Below, piece by piece: positions 36,961 to 49,900 of a stretch of DNA of 64,000 nucleotides (positions are counted from its first letter, which is position 1; the number at the start of each line of letters is the position of its first letter). This DNA is from Pelecanus crispus. Lineage: Eukaryota > Chordata > Aves > Pelecaniformes > Pelecanidae. The notes under the pieces were generated by a model, which worked only from the letters and a program-made list of their open reading frames with translations, had not been told where the DNA came from and searched no databases. A program made the position numbers and the translations under genes. The DNA lies in contig NC_134653.1 of assembly GCF_030463565.1 (NCBI RefSeq), forward strand, positions 34,719,150 through 34,783,149, written 5' to 3'.

Positions 36961-39900
36961 AGAGCAGTCAACAGATTGAGGAGGGGGAAGCTCCCCCTAA
37001 AGTGCATTTCATCTAATATATTAGAGACAGTTTTTTGCCTAATGTGTACTAATGCAAAAGTGCAAAATAATTCATAAATAATGTACACGAAAAGCAAACT
37101 AAAATGTGACTCTAACATCTGTGCCTATTAAATAATAACTTGAGAACTGGCGTCAGATTATTCAGTATTGTTTTTTATGACTGTTTCATCTCATTTATCT
37201 TATCAGTCTTGTCTCTATTTCCATCTCTGGTGGCAGCCTACAATTTCTACTTCTTTTAGTACTGCACACAGAGGCAGGTTTTTTGGCTGTACCTTTGCAC
37301 TTACCACAGACTAATTAGGAGTTCCCACTGAATTGCTTTTCCAGGGATTTGCAGTTTTAAAGTGTTTAAAATTCCACTAAACTTGGAGCAATCAGTAGAA
37401 AACTATCAAAAATAGAAGGCAGTTTTGCTCAGAAGAAAACGATTTTGATAGTGTAGGCTCGCACAATGAAGTGCACTTAAAAAGATCACTAGCTTTTATG
37501 CAGATAAAGCTGTCCAATCTCATTCACCTCATGGCATTTATGATCCTTTTTTTTTTTTAAAAAGACTTTTTTTCATGAAGTTCTATTCCATATCTAAAGG
37601 CAGGTAATGATTTTTATGGGAAATATTTCTCCAGATAACTCTTGCCTGTATCTTTAGCAGTATGCTTGAACATTTGTCAAATTCAGAATTCCTGGGACTG
37701 AATGTAAAGAAATAGCACATGCCCTACGATAAAAATTATAATACCTTTGAGGCATCAGTATCAAACATCCTTGGTGATCAGGCCATACATTGTCAAGTTA
37801 TTCGTTAAAATGAAATAGGCTCTTCAGAATATTTCAAGACTTTTTTTTTAATAGAACAGACTTCTTGTGAATATTTTTTGTACTGATTTCTTTTCAGTCA
37901 TAGAAAAGCCTTAACATTTGACTCATGTTAAATATAACACCAGTACATAAATAGTCTCTTTAGATCAGTGTAATGGCTTCAAAAATAATGTAATGGTAGA
38001 TTTAAGTGAGTGGCAGAATGCATCAAATACATTTTACTGTGGGAGACACTTGCCCACCCCCAGCCCTCAAATGTGAATGGTACTAAACCAAAAGCTAAGG
38101 AATGGCAGCTTTTTGTACATTCCATCTGATAGTTTGGGTTGTTAAGATAAATAGCAATTGCCTAATACAAACTGAAGCAGTGCTGGGAAAGGTTTTTTTA
38201 TTGTTGTTATTACGGGCACAATACAATCTCAGTACAAAAATCACAGAATTAGTATTTTTTTCATAGTCTCAGCAGCAGACTTGAGAGTTGCAGAGGTGAT
38301 GTTTGTGTAGTATTAGTGTGCTAGCTCCCAGCTGCAGTATTTTCAGTGGCTGGCTGTTAAAACATTTCTCTACAAAAAAAAAGAGCTTTTAAAGTTAATT
38401 TGCATTCTGGTTAACAGTCAGCTTCACAGCCTTTGTCTTATGTGGATGAGAGACTGTAAACAGCAATAGCCAAACCAAAAAGCTGAACCAAGTGCAGATT
38501 TCAACACAGACTTCAAGCAGCCAATATTTTCAGTATATTTAGTAACTCAGACTATTTAGGGAAGTACCACAGCCTGTGTCAGTCTGGAGGTCAAACCAGA
38601 TGATCAAAATGTTTTTCTCTGACTTTATAATACAGGAATCTATGTACAGCATAATCAGTTTTGTTAGCAATTTTAGACGCCTGTCTGTAGACTTGAGAGA
38701 GACAATGGAAGTTCAGGCTTTTGCTGCAAATTGATTGACAGAAAATGACAAGACAGTCTAAGTAAATGCGAAAACTGAGACTGCTCTTCTCTAACAACTT
38801 AGCTCAAGGATGGAGCATAGCTACTTAAGATCACAGACAGGCTTGATGTCATCATACCATGATGAAAGGCTCCTTTTGATTTCAGTGGAATGTGGCTGAA
38901 GCTTGTAAGATGTAAACCCTAATAAACACTTCCACATCATGTGATTAGGAGACATAGATAACGAAGTCTATACTAATGAACTGAGAAAGGTCAGCTACCC
39001 AACAGATAAGACTAAAAACTGGTTTCCTGGAAGGTGGCAGAGGATCATAGGATCAGATGCTTATTGCACTATCAAATAAAATATGGAATATACTTTTGTA
39101 GTTTGATTTTTTCTACTCTCAGATAATTTCTGCTTCACAGCACATCTATTTTCAGAGCTTGAAAAGTTTACATAACCTGTCATGACACAGACAGGGTTTT
39201 ACAGAGGCATTATATTTTCCTAAAGCTATGCTGGAAAAAAAGACCCACATAAGAAAAATTAAATAGTAAAAGTTTGTGCAGATATATAGCTGACCATAGA
39301 AATAATGATATGATAGCAGCAGTAAACTGTGTTCCCCAACAGATCTGAAAGCGCAGAGCTTTTTTATTGTCTGATCTGTTAGAAATAATGAGAAAGGGCA
39401 AAAAAGGATCAATGGAGAATTTTGCAGTCTAATTTTTCTGGGTTAGTAGCCCGCCCGTGGAAGTTAACAGGTTCATTTAACTTCTGTTGTCTTCACAAAC
39501 ATATCAGCAACTCTAGCAATTATTCACTGTTGAATGTGAATAGCACTATAAACACTTTGGATATAGTTATTACCGCCACTTCCCCTTAATTTCTAAGAAA
39601 CAAATTGCTTTGTAAAATAAAAGCTCAACTTCATAAAACATTAATAAGTGTTTGAGATCTGCAGGTGGCCAAGTATGTTGCTGAAATAAGACCTAATTGT
39701 CAAAGTTCTGTGTCATCAGTGACTTCAATTAAAGAAGCTTGAGAGTCAGTATAAAGTAAGACAGCGTGTTGAAGCTGTACTGCAGTAGGATACCGCCATG
39801 TCAAACAAGCTGGAAAACTTCGCTGGTCTCAGCAGCTTGTTTTTAATAGTTGACTTGTGAAGGAGACATAAAATCAAACTCGTGGTGCCAAGAGACTAAA

Positions 39901-42663
39901 AGAGCTAATGTATGGTATTTCTGCTGTGTGTAGGGAGATGAACGTCAAGAAGAACTACGAATGGAAAGATTTAGAGTACCAAAAATACATGCCAGAGTTA
40001 GACAAATTTATCTATGTTTCAAACTAAAGAAAAGAAAATAACCATCTTAGAGACTGAAATACCAGCAATAAACCTATGGATGTCCTTTTCTAGGAGATCA
40101 GTTAATCCTTTCAGATGCCTAGCAGATATGGGTAGATGAACAATTTTCAAGAGGAGTAAAAGACCTGCTGTGGTTCAAAGTGAACAGAAAGGAAAATGAG
40201 AAAGGTCGTTCACCCTCATCATCTTGTCATGGCTTAGATTTTGTTTCTGAACAAAACCAAAAATGGATGACTAAGCCCAAATATTATGGACTTGGTATTG
40301 TTCTCTAAAGGTCCATAGAACACAACAGTGAACTTGAAGTCAGGGGTTGGAAAATCAATCTTAAAATCTTTGATCATCCTTGACCTAATATTAATAAGAA
40401 ATGTTTTGACTGCAGACTGTTTCTTTATGTTACTGGGCAATCTTTGTATCCTAAATTATAATCTACACATCCAGTATTGACATTCTTGATAAAATATGCT
40501 TAACCTCTAGTACAAATTGGATTTAAAGTTGTAAAGGAATGAACACATCTTAAGAAGTTTGGCTTTGTGAGGTTGTTGGTTCAGGTCCAAAACAGTAACT
40601 TTGAATGAAAAATCACATTGTTCCTTTTTATATTTTTCTCCTCTCTAGAGATTTTGAAAACACCCTACAAAAGCACAGTAAAGACTTATTTATAAGAAAA
40701 ATATTTTTATTTTCTTTATTCGAGCAAATGGTGAGAAAATTGCTCACTTAAGATGTTCTCAGACTGCTTCTTTACCTCTCAGCAAGCTGATGCTTGATAT
40801 TAGTCATTCACTTAGAGGCCTGCAGCTTTCCAGTAAGATTAAAGATTTGCAGTAATATATTTATTTTTACCGTACATCTATGATTACTGCATTTTTTTCC
40901 TGATAGTACCTAGATGGGTGGAGTTAAATGAATCTGGTCTTTCAAAATCTGTTTAGATAACACTTCTACTTATTCTTGCCTTTCTTAGAAAAACAGTGTC
41001 CTTACTAATGCTTCAGAAATGATTTAGGCTTTTGTGTTAGCTGTCTGTGTTCATGTTGTGCTGTCCTGGCATCTAAGTACAGATTTTTATAAAGCCTGAA
41101 GTGTAAACTATCATAGTGCGTCATAATAGTAAAATAGTTGATGTGACAAACAGTTCTACAGTTTCAGATAAGGAACAAACTAGGAGCCAATGAAATCTTA
41201 AATAATAAACTGCGTATTTCCAGTGTTACATTATGAAAATGTTTTTCACTTTTAATATACTCCATTCTCTCATTCTGTTTTGCAACTGAAGACCTCAAAA
41301 CAGTTTACCAAAAGTTAAACCAAGTGTCATTGCTTCATGTCAAGCAATTATTAACCTGCTTGCAGATGAATGGGTAAGTCTAGATGGATAAGTCTAGATT
41401 TCAGAAACTTTCTCTAGGCCACGCCATGACTCAGAATCACAGCCAGCAGGAGAGCATGAATCCTGAGTATTAACCACATTTCATCTATTAGCCAATGTGT
41501 TTTGTGCCAGGCTCCAGTACTATCAACAAATACACTGGCACAGCAGTTGGATACCCTTTTGATCATGCAATTCCACTCTGAAATTTTAAGCGCCAGTGTT
41601 ACATTGCTGTATTTCAATTTTGAGCAGCGTAATGCCACTTCTGCTCCATCATGACAAAGGAGTTGCATGAATGTGGGAGTTCCGTGTCAGCCTTAATCTT
41701 CCCCTGTGTCTGTCCCGTTTCAGCTCACCTGCAGTTCATTTGTTACCATCCCCATGGTCCTGTGTGGCCTATCAGGACAACATACCGTCAAGCTGATGAG
41801 AGGAGTGAGCTTTCGTAATCCTATCAATCACTGTTCTTGTTTGGCCCTCTCACATCTTGCTGAACAGGCGAGCTGCTAAGCGGGCACAAGACTAGCTGTG
41901 GCCAATGTGCAGCTGGTTTTTATAGATAAAGCCAATGTTACAAATCGTTCCACAGCCATAGACAAATACTGACAACGCATGTTTAAAGGAGCATCTCTTA
42001 CTGACATTAAACAATTATTTTTGACACTGAAAGAGCTGTTGATTACAGTGACAAGACTTGGCTTGCGTTTAGCGTATAGTGATTCTGAAGGATGGCTGGA
42101 AAACATGTACCATGCAGTTTGGTTTTTTTTTTATTGCCAGTGATTATGTGCAAATCTCTCCATTTTGTATTTTCTTTGCGAATCAAACAGAAGGGTGCAT
42201 GAGCTAACAGATAATGAAGCACAGCGCGCTGTTCCAAATCTTTGCTTTTGTAACACTAACAGAAATGGGGAGAAACAGACACAAGCGTTTTTTTGTTATT
42301 TGGGTGTTTGCATGTCGTTCAAACAAGATAGTGACACAGTGAATGTATCAAAAGAGCAAATCAGTTGATTGTGCTGTATTGATATATTTCCATTTCAGAA
42401 CTGAATCACACGAGGCGGTAGTATCTTATTGCAGATTAAGTAGCCTATCTGGGAAAGGCAGAATGATAGCAAAAATTCACGTACTGAAAGACATGTTTCA
42501 GCTCAAGGAAAAAGAAAAAAATGTATTCTTTCAAATACCAGTTTTCACCCAGCTGATGGCAATAACAGCTATTGCAGTTATTCTCTTAATAAGTTCCCCT
42601 TTTCAGCGTTCTTGTGAGGACAAAGCATACTAAAATGATTGCTTTCTTGTACAAATGGCTACC

Positions 42664-42694
42664 TTTTTTTTTTTTTTTTTTTTCCCCCCCCCCC
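42664..42694 (+). repeat. Homopolymer tract T20C11
   Basis: Twenty T followed by eleven C, then ACAG. It is a mononucleotide microsatellite that also makes a perfect polypyrimidine tract in front of an AG. Confidence 0.9.
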
Positions 42695-43304
42695 ACAGCA
42701 GGGGTGCTAGCAAGGCTTGAGAAAGCAACAGGTGGGAAAAAACTGATGCAGGCATCATCTAGATGTGTGAATTTAACCGTTTTCAGTAAATGAGCAGAAA
42801 GCTAACAAGACACACAAGCACTGCTGAAGTTTGATCTTAAATAGACAGAGAATGAGTAAACTCCCAGCACTAAACAGTGGCAGTGATGTGCTGGTAATAC
42901 AATCTTCTCAGGAATGTCTTTATCTGCTTCTGAGTGGATTCGGTGGGAAAAGTCTGCCTGTAAAAATGAATTAGATGATGTCCAGGATCTACAGCATACA
43001 ATAAAATAAAACTACAACTGGTTCTCGCTTCGCTAAATTAAACGGCAGAAGCAAATCCGTTTTTGACTAGCCCTTCTAGGACAGTTTTTAGCAATGCCAT
43101 GTAGAATCCAGTCTGTAGTCCAGTGTACCCAATATCTGCTGTTCCAGAGAAAAGTGCATAAAATTTCATGAGAGACAAGTAGGGCTTTGTAAACTTGTAT
43201 GAAGGCGATAGTCTGCAGGGAGAGTTCAAGCTTGTGACTGTCTTTTCAAAATACTAAAGGTTGAACAATTGGGCAATTTTCATTAATAAATATTATTTTA
43301 GGTA

Positions 43305-43320
43305 ATTTCACTAGTGAAAT
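43305..43320. repeat. 16-bp perfect palindrome
   Basis: ATTTCACTAGTGAAAT is its own reverse complement. No function can be assigned. Confidence 0.7.
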
Positions 43321-44389
43321 AATTAGACTGTTATTGATGAGATTCTTGGAAGAAGTACCTTTAAATGCCACAGGAACTGAATGGCAAAATCCAAATTACA
43401 GAGTACAATTACTGTCTGTAGGGCCAGGTTCCTGTTTCTCTTTCGGGTTAAGGTTTTCATGCAGGGAGCAGAATGGCCGTCAGGACTGCACAAAATTGGT
43501 CTATGAGGGCTTTTCCTTGGCAGAGCACTTTAAACCCTTATCTAATAAAATGAAAAGACTGAACGCTATTAAGACAGAAACAAAAAGATGTTAAGAGATA
43601 AAAAGAAGCAGTTATTTCAAGCGTAGTTAATGTTGATTAGTGTACTGTCACATCAAGAGCGCAATAATTTTATAGGCTCTACGTGAGAACAGGAAGACCT
43701 GGTTTCTCACTACTCTCTGACTGAGCTTTCAGCCCTGACTTTAAGTTTATTCCAAAACAGCCAGAGCTGAACATCGATAGGTGGGAGTTCATAATTTAAA
43801 ATGAATATTTGTGCCATATGGATAGTTAAAATGCAATCTGAATTTTGCTGACACTTTCTAGTAATTTGTTTTGTGTGAGTTTATATCCTGAATTGAAACC
43901 GCTGCTGCATGTCTTAAAAACAAACAGTATTAATGGCCCATTGCACCAGAAGAATGGCTTTTTCAATCCAAATGTTTGTGTATTATAAATTACAAATTAT
44001 TTCTTGGTCCAATAACCAGTGAAATATCACTTACCGTGTGTGCTGCAGCCCCTCTTGACAACTCGAGCTGTTTGAGTTAAATGAAACAGACTCAGTAATG
44101 AACCCTGTGACGGGGAGCGCGTAAAAGTCCCTGAACTGGATTTTCATTTTAAAAGCAATGGCACTTGAGTATCTCATGAATCGCCACTCTTTTCATGCTC
44201 CCCCTCCCACAAAATAGGGGTTTGATACAGAGCTCATGTTAATCCAGTTCCTTGGCATGAAGGGAGGTATTCCTGGCATATTTCTTCCAGGGCCTGGAGC
44301 AGACCCTGCAGTTAAGTTATACACCACCATGAGGAAACGTAAGCTGGTACCAAGTTTGAGCGCTCTTAAATTACAAATTGCAGCAATTC

Positions 44390-44730
44390 AGCGGTGCTGT
44401 ATAAGCAGCTGAGTTGTTCCTGCCGCTGGTGGAGCGTGGAAGGGAAAGGGAGGAGGAGGTGGCCTCGGAGAAGGGAGCTCTGCGGCGTGCAGCAGCCGCA
44501 GATCACCGAGCCACCACGACTGTCCTGCTGCCTTCCTCTGATAGACACATATCCCGCAGACAGGCATTCTGACCGTGCGGCATAGCCCTGGTAGCTATGT
44601 GACATAGCCCCGGCGTGGGACCCGTGCGTGAACGTCCCACAAACAGCCTGCTGCTGAAGAGCACCCGTTCGACGCTCCGCGTTGAACTGCCTGGTGTTAG
44701 ACAGAACCTGTCATCCGTCCTTGCCATGAG
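44390..44730. promoter_or_regulatory. CpG-rich islet within GLT1D1 intron 6
   Basis: About 21 CpG dinucleotides lie in ~340 bp, with clusters such as CTGCGGCGTG and GTTCGACGCTCCGCG, while the surrounding intron has few. No repeat family is recognised. It could be an internal promoter, an enhancer, or an old GC-rich insertion. Confidence 0.45.
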
Positions 44731-45695
44731 CTCAATAAATAGGCGAACTGTAGGGCAGCAAACTGATTTGTTCGGTCCGGTAAATCAAACATAACATTTC
44801 AACCCCTCTAGTGTTTATTAAATTACGTTGTTGTTATGTGTGTTCATTCAGCAATTTGTGAATTACGTTGTTTTATCATAAACGCATTTTACCAAAGTTC
44901 ATCACACAGTGACCCTTCTCCAGAAGTATGTTCTGAATTAATTGTGCTGTCGTAGAGCCAATGGCAACTGCAATATCATACATCAGATCTTCCTTTTCTA
45001 ATATAGCCTACAACATTATTTTTTATGGGTTGTTGCTGTGTATTTGCAAGAGAGATTTTCCATGTTAAAAACTCCCACGTTGAGATTTTTTCCCAAATTA
45101 TTTTTCATTTGTGTTTCTTAGCAATAAGGTTAAAATAAATGCTTTGCAATAATTTAACTTCTACTTAATTATTCTGTAGCAGTGCTGGCATATTAGGGAT
45201 AGATAACTGTGGGCATTTACCTGATCTTTTATAACAAGAAGTTTCAGATCAAGAGCTCTAATCCCTACAGCCTTACATTAACTAAACCTCACAATATCCT
45301 TGAAACAGATATTGAGTTATTATATGGATGCAGTTTTTTTCTTCTTATGGGTAGAAAAATTGAGAAACACACTGATTTGTATAGTTGCCTTGTCAGTCGA
45401 AGCTGGGTTCTGGTGTTCAAGAATACCTGCCACCAGCCATTTCTCCAAATCCCACACGTTAACTGCCTCTGGAAATAAACTCCTGTGCCCTGTAAAATTA
45501 TATGCATGATTAAGTTCTCCACTGAGCTGATGATTTAGGATTGATGCAAGAGCAAGAAATGGAGGGAATAATAATGGGAATTTTTCAGAATCCACCTTAT
45601 TGCTGCTTTTACCGCTTTATGTGCTCATTCATGAAACAGTTTGGAGTGTTCAGCTTTTTTATCTGCATTCAGACTTCTAAAATTATTTGTTACAG

Positions 45696-45791
45696 ACATT
45701 CCTACAGATGAAGGCACTTTACATATGTTTCTTTTGATATGCGGACTTCGAAGAGTCAAAGACCCTCTGTATTTAGTAGATGTATTTTCAG
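45696..45791 (+). CDS. GLT1D1: GLT1D1 exon 7 (residues 157-188)
   Basis: Encodes IPTDEGTLHMFLLICG then [15 protein letters not shown], the start of the GT4 C-domain (vertebrate [24 protein letters not shown]). Acceptor TTACAG, donor CAG|GTAGGT. Completes D157 and leaves one base of D189. The frame remains open 72 codons past the donor. Confidence 0.95.
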
Positions 45792-46876
45792 GTAGGTACC
45801 TGCTATTTGAATCCCCTTATTTTGTCCCTGGATTCAGATGCATTTCTTTTAATGTTTCTAAGTTTGGCATAAGCTGTTTTATTCATTGCAGAAAACTTCA
45901 TAACTTATTTACATTTAAAAAAAGAAATGCTCATGTAACCATTGATCTGTTCAACACATTATTTCTGTACTGTGTCTTTTCCAGCCTGCTTGGAATAACA
46001 GAGCATTAAAATCAAAGTAATATTTGATGATTTTACTTGCTGGGAAAACTGTTTTGCTGTTACATACAATATTAATGGGAGAGAAAAGAAGAGTTCACCT
46101 ACTTGAAAATAACTTTTTTATCTTACTGTCCTGTGGCTGTTACACTGATTTGCATGTGTGCTGATTAATATCATTGAAGTGACAAGCAAATTTCACCACC
46201 CATCGTTGTGGCTCAACACTGTAAACTAGGCTGAAGTTTTCTTGTTGTCACATAGGTGAATGTTTTGCCAGGTTCTGTTTGTGTCTGTAAAAGGTTCAGG
46301 TATTCCAGGTTGGAAATTTAGCCTCCGCTAGTCAGCTTGCTTTTATAAGCCTTTACCACCTTGTGAGGCTTAGTGACAAACATAGTTTATTAAAGTCAAG
46401 TAACTGGTTTTGTTCTATCTTGGTATTGAAAGAGCAGCAGATTTCTCTTGTGCATATAACTTGAGTATTAATTGTCATGGTTGCAGTTGCTTCCACATGT
46501 TCCTTTACATAGGAAAAAATTCAAAAAAATTTGTCTTAGTGGCCAGAGTCACTGCATTATAGAGAACATTGTTCTCTTGAGATGATTCAAAATTAATATC
46601 TGAGCTTAATTAAATAACACTTAAATCACAAGAGATTGCATGAAGCAGAAGTGCTAAATACTAACTTTCAGATATGCTAATCACTGGAATTCTGAGGAAT
46701 AATGTGAGGGCTGAGCATGAAATCTGGCACACATTCAGTCTTTTAAGTAGTAATACAATATTTGCCTAATTCTTCTTTATTCATGCACTATTTACATTGA
46801 TTTCAGAGAAAGAATTAAATTAAATTAAAAATTAATAATTTTGATTAATACAAAAGATGTTCCTCTTCTGTTTTAG
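45792..46876 (+). other. GLT1D1: GLT1D1 intron 7
   Basis: A 1.1-kb intron, AT-rich, with no repeat recognised. Its first 218 bases continue the exon 7 reading frame to a TAA at 46007 that overlaps an ATTAAA. Confidence 0.9.
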
Positions 46877-46926
46877 ATTGGCACAGACAGGATCCCAGTG
46901 TCCATCTGGGCATAATTGGACCTGCA
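46877..46926 (+). CDS. GLT1D1: GLT1D1 exon 8 (residues 189-205)
   Basis: Encodes WHRQDPSVHLGIIGPA after completing D189, matching vertebrate WHQEEPNVHLVIVGP. This is the strand leading into the donor-binding half of the C-domain. Acceptor TTTTAG, donor GCA|GTAAGT. Ends in phase 0. Confidence 0.94.
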
Positions 46927-49900
46927 GTAAGTTGTTGTTGTAATTTTTGTTTTATCTGTATGTTTATTCCTAAATACTTCTGTTCACTCTCATTTGAATA
47001 TCGCAATAATTCTTTCCAAACTGAACGTGAGTCAGAGGACTTCTAACTGTTACAGAGATAAGAAGGTGTAAACCTAGCAGTTGTAAAGGCTGCTCACAAC
47101 AGGTCTAAGCTGTGAAGTGGAAGCGATTCCAGTGCTCGGACTTCCAAAGTTCAGAGTTCTGCGATGAGCCACAAGGCCTCCCTCCTCACTCAGCATGTGC
47201 TCTGCTCCTGCATTGCAAAAGGGAAAGCAGCTAGGAGGGTTTTTCTAAGAGGATGTGCACTGAGATAGTCCAGTTCTATTCAGTTAGGTTTTTATTAATG
47301 CAAACTGTTATCAGTAGCACTAAAATAGTTTACAGCAGCTGTAGATTTGTTTTACATATACTGATTTTTTTTTTGTTTGGAAGACTTGGCCTGGTTTTGT
47401 AAAGGGCGTTTGCAGCTGGATCACTATAATTTTATGTCTAGCTCAAGCACATGACTTGATAATGCTATTAATCTATTATGGGCTCTTAGAACAAAATATG
47501 TAGTGTTTCATTTGACTACAGAAACAACTTCTGAAGTATCAAAATATTTGGATTCTAATATTCGCTTCTGTTTTTATACCTGTGGGCTAGTACAAAATTT
47601 ATTAGAGAATCAGAAAGTATTAAAAATGTGAACTCCTGCAAATAAAAGGTTAGAAATGCCTATTTCAATATGAATAATGAACCTATCAAATATTTTGAAA
47701 GGCAACAGTTGCCATCTAGAAGAATTTTTTTGGCAGGTATTGTTAATGAGGATTTTTAATACTGTGAAGGTGATATCAGATGCTCATTATCCCTGTTCTT
47801 ACATCTTTTGTTCACGTGGAGGACTGCGTCTTTGTTCCATTCCATTTAGGTTTCGGTGCCAGTTCTGGTAGTCTCAATTCATACACAATTAACAGTTGTC
47901 AGCAGGTGCAGAATGATGTTAGATTCCTGTCTGACACCAGACAGCAAGGACAGAGCTTGAGCTGACAAATAAAATTGGTGAAATCTGTTTCAAATTTAGG
48001 ATCTGAGTGCACTAAAGCCTGGGATACAGATATCTGAGAGGGAAGGTGGGGTTGAATAAAATAAATAAAATCAGAAACTGAGTTGTTCTTATATGTCCAC
48101 ATCTCAGATTAAGCTTAGAGTTGGTATCATTCCTTCCAGATGAATTATATATGCATCAGTAAAAGTGCTGGCCAATATTAATGTGAGATTTCATTTTTTC
48201 CCCCTAAGTCATAAAGATCCTGTTTAACAAATTTGGAAGTTACAACTTCTAATTCTCTCTTTTTCACAACAGGGTTAGATGGCAGCTCTTCTGTGTTTGC
48301 TAACTCTCTTTAGATAAAACGTACAGTTGGGTTGCTGTCTCAAAATGTTGTCATGAGTTTCTCAGCAATGGTTTGCTCTTCATGAAGCACCAGCCCCTGA
48401 AAGAGTTTAAAATCAAAACTATCACAGTCATTATTAGGAAATCGTCTTCTAGTTGTGGAGGAGCGTTTGAAAACATGAGCTTATGAAGCGTGAAGATAAA
48501 CAAGAAAAATTATTGAACCCTCCCAACTCCACCCCATCATTTTTAAATCAAGTAGCATGATTTCTGAGGGAGTAACAAGACTGAACTTCTCTGAAGAGGG
48601 AAGCATGTACTGCTTTAGCCAAGTCTGAGTCTGTTCTGAATGCTTAAAAGGGAGTAAAGGGTTGTATAAATTTTCTGCCAGTCCTTTCTTTTCTAATGGT
48701 CTCTTAAAACTTGGTGTTTGAGTATCCACCATTGTTTCCAGTTATTTCCACTTTGAGATGCGTCTGATCGCACCTGCAGAAACTGAGGCATTTAGAAAGG
48801 AACCATCCATGAACATGTAAATGTTTTTATGATTTCTGTTCAGTACAGTGCTGAAAAAGTACAAAGCTACCAAATGCATGGTTATGTTCAGAACCATGAG
48901 AGAAAGATGAGTATTTCCCAAATCTCAGTCTAACCAATACCCTACCTAAATATCTGCTAGCACAGTATTTGCTGTGGGCCAGATCCTCAACAGTAGCGAC
49001 TGCACTGCGAATTGGTGAGGGAGAGGGGGAAAGATGCCTCTGAGCCACCGAAGTGCTTCTCCTAATTCTATGCCAAATGAGATTCGTTCCCACAGCTTCC
49101 CACAGTCCGGCACAGGGACCAGGTGGAGCTGCAGGGAGACTGTCCTGCTGCTTCTGCTTCTAGTATGTGGCTTATGTCAAGGGAACATACTTTACACTAG
49201 ACTAACAAAACGAATTGCAAGACTTTCGAGAAAGAAATCAGTTGTGCTGCGTATATATCCATAGCAGCAGCAGTCTTGAAAAGGCAGCCTGTAGTGTTAA
49301 TCGAGCCAGTGGAAAAAGTATGAGTAGGCAGCTGGAACAAACTCTTGCTGATGCTGGAAGGGTACTAAAAGCTTCACTGTTTCATCTGGTAATGTGTTTG
49401 TGTCCCTCTGTAAGCCTCATCTCTGATTCATCTTCACATGAACCTGAAAACTTGCAGGCAGTCTGTTTTATAAGAAAATAAATAAAATCCAAATGAGCAA
49501 ATAAGAACTATTTTTCTGTTTTCTTATTCAGTTTTGTTCTTTGTAAATGTTGGGACACAGAATTTTATTTTTAAAAGATGTTTTTACATTTTTATTTTAT
49601 CTGCATTTTTTCCACGCTAATACACAAAATGATTTGGAAGTGAACTGGTGTGGAAGGCAAATCTAGAGCAGGTGTAATGAAACTGTGCTTTAGAATCAAA
49701 AGATGCACTTGCTGCCTCCAGTGAGGATTTTAGACATTTTAGTCATCTTTTTAAATTTGCTTCACTTTTTCATAAGCTAACTCTTTACAGTAAGCTGCCA
49801 GAAATAACCCTGTGGCAGTGCATAGGCGGGATCAAGGACTGAACCTCCTTAAAACGTTTAAAAATGTATTTCTCCCATAGTACTAAAATATTGCTAAAGG

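Larger units (their letters stand above)
36106..45695 (+). other. GLT1D1: GLT1D1 intron 6
   Basis: The largest intron visible (9.6 kb). It holds a possible SINE remnant (36820-36960), a T20C11 tract with a candidate microexon (42664-42731), a 16-bp palindrome (43305-43320), and a CpG-rich islet (44390-44730). The part from 41690 to 42640 is non-repetitive and could be conserved regulatory DNA, but I cannot test that. Confidence 0.88.
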
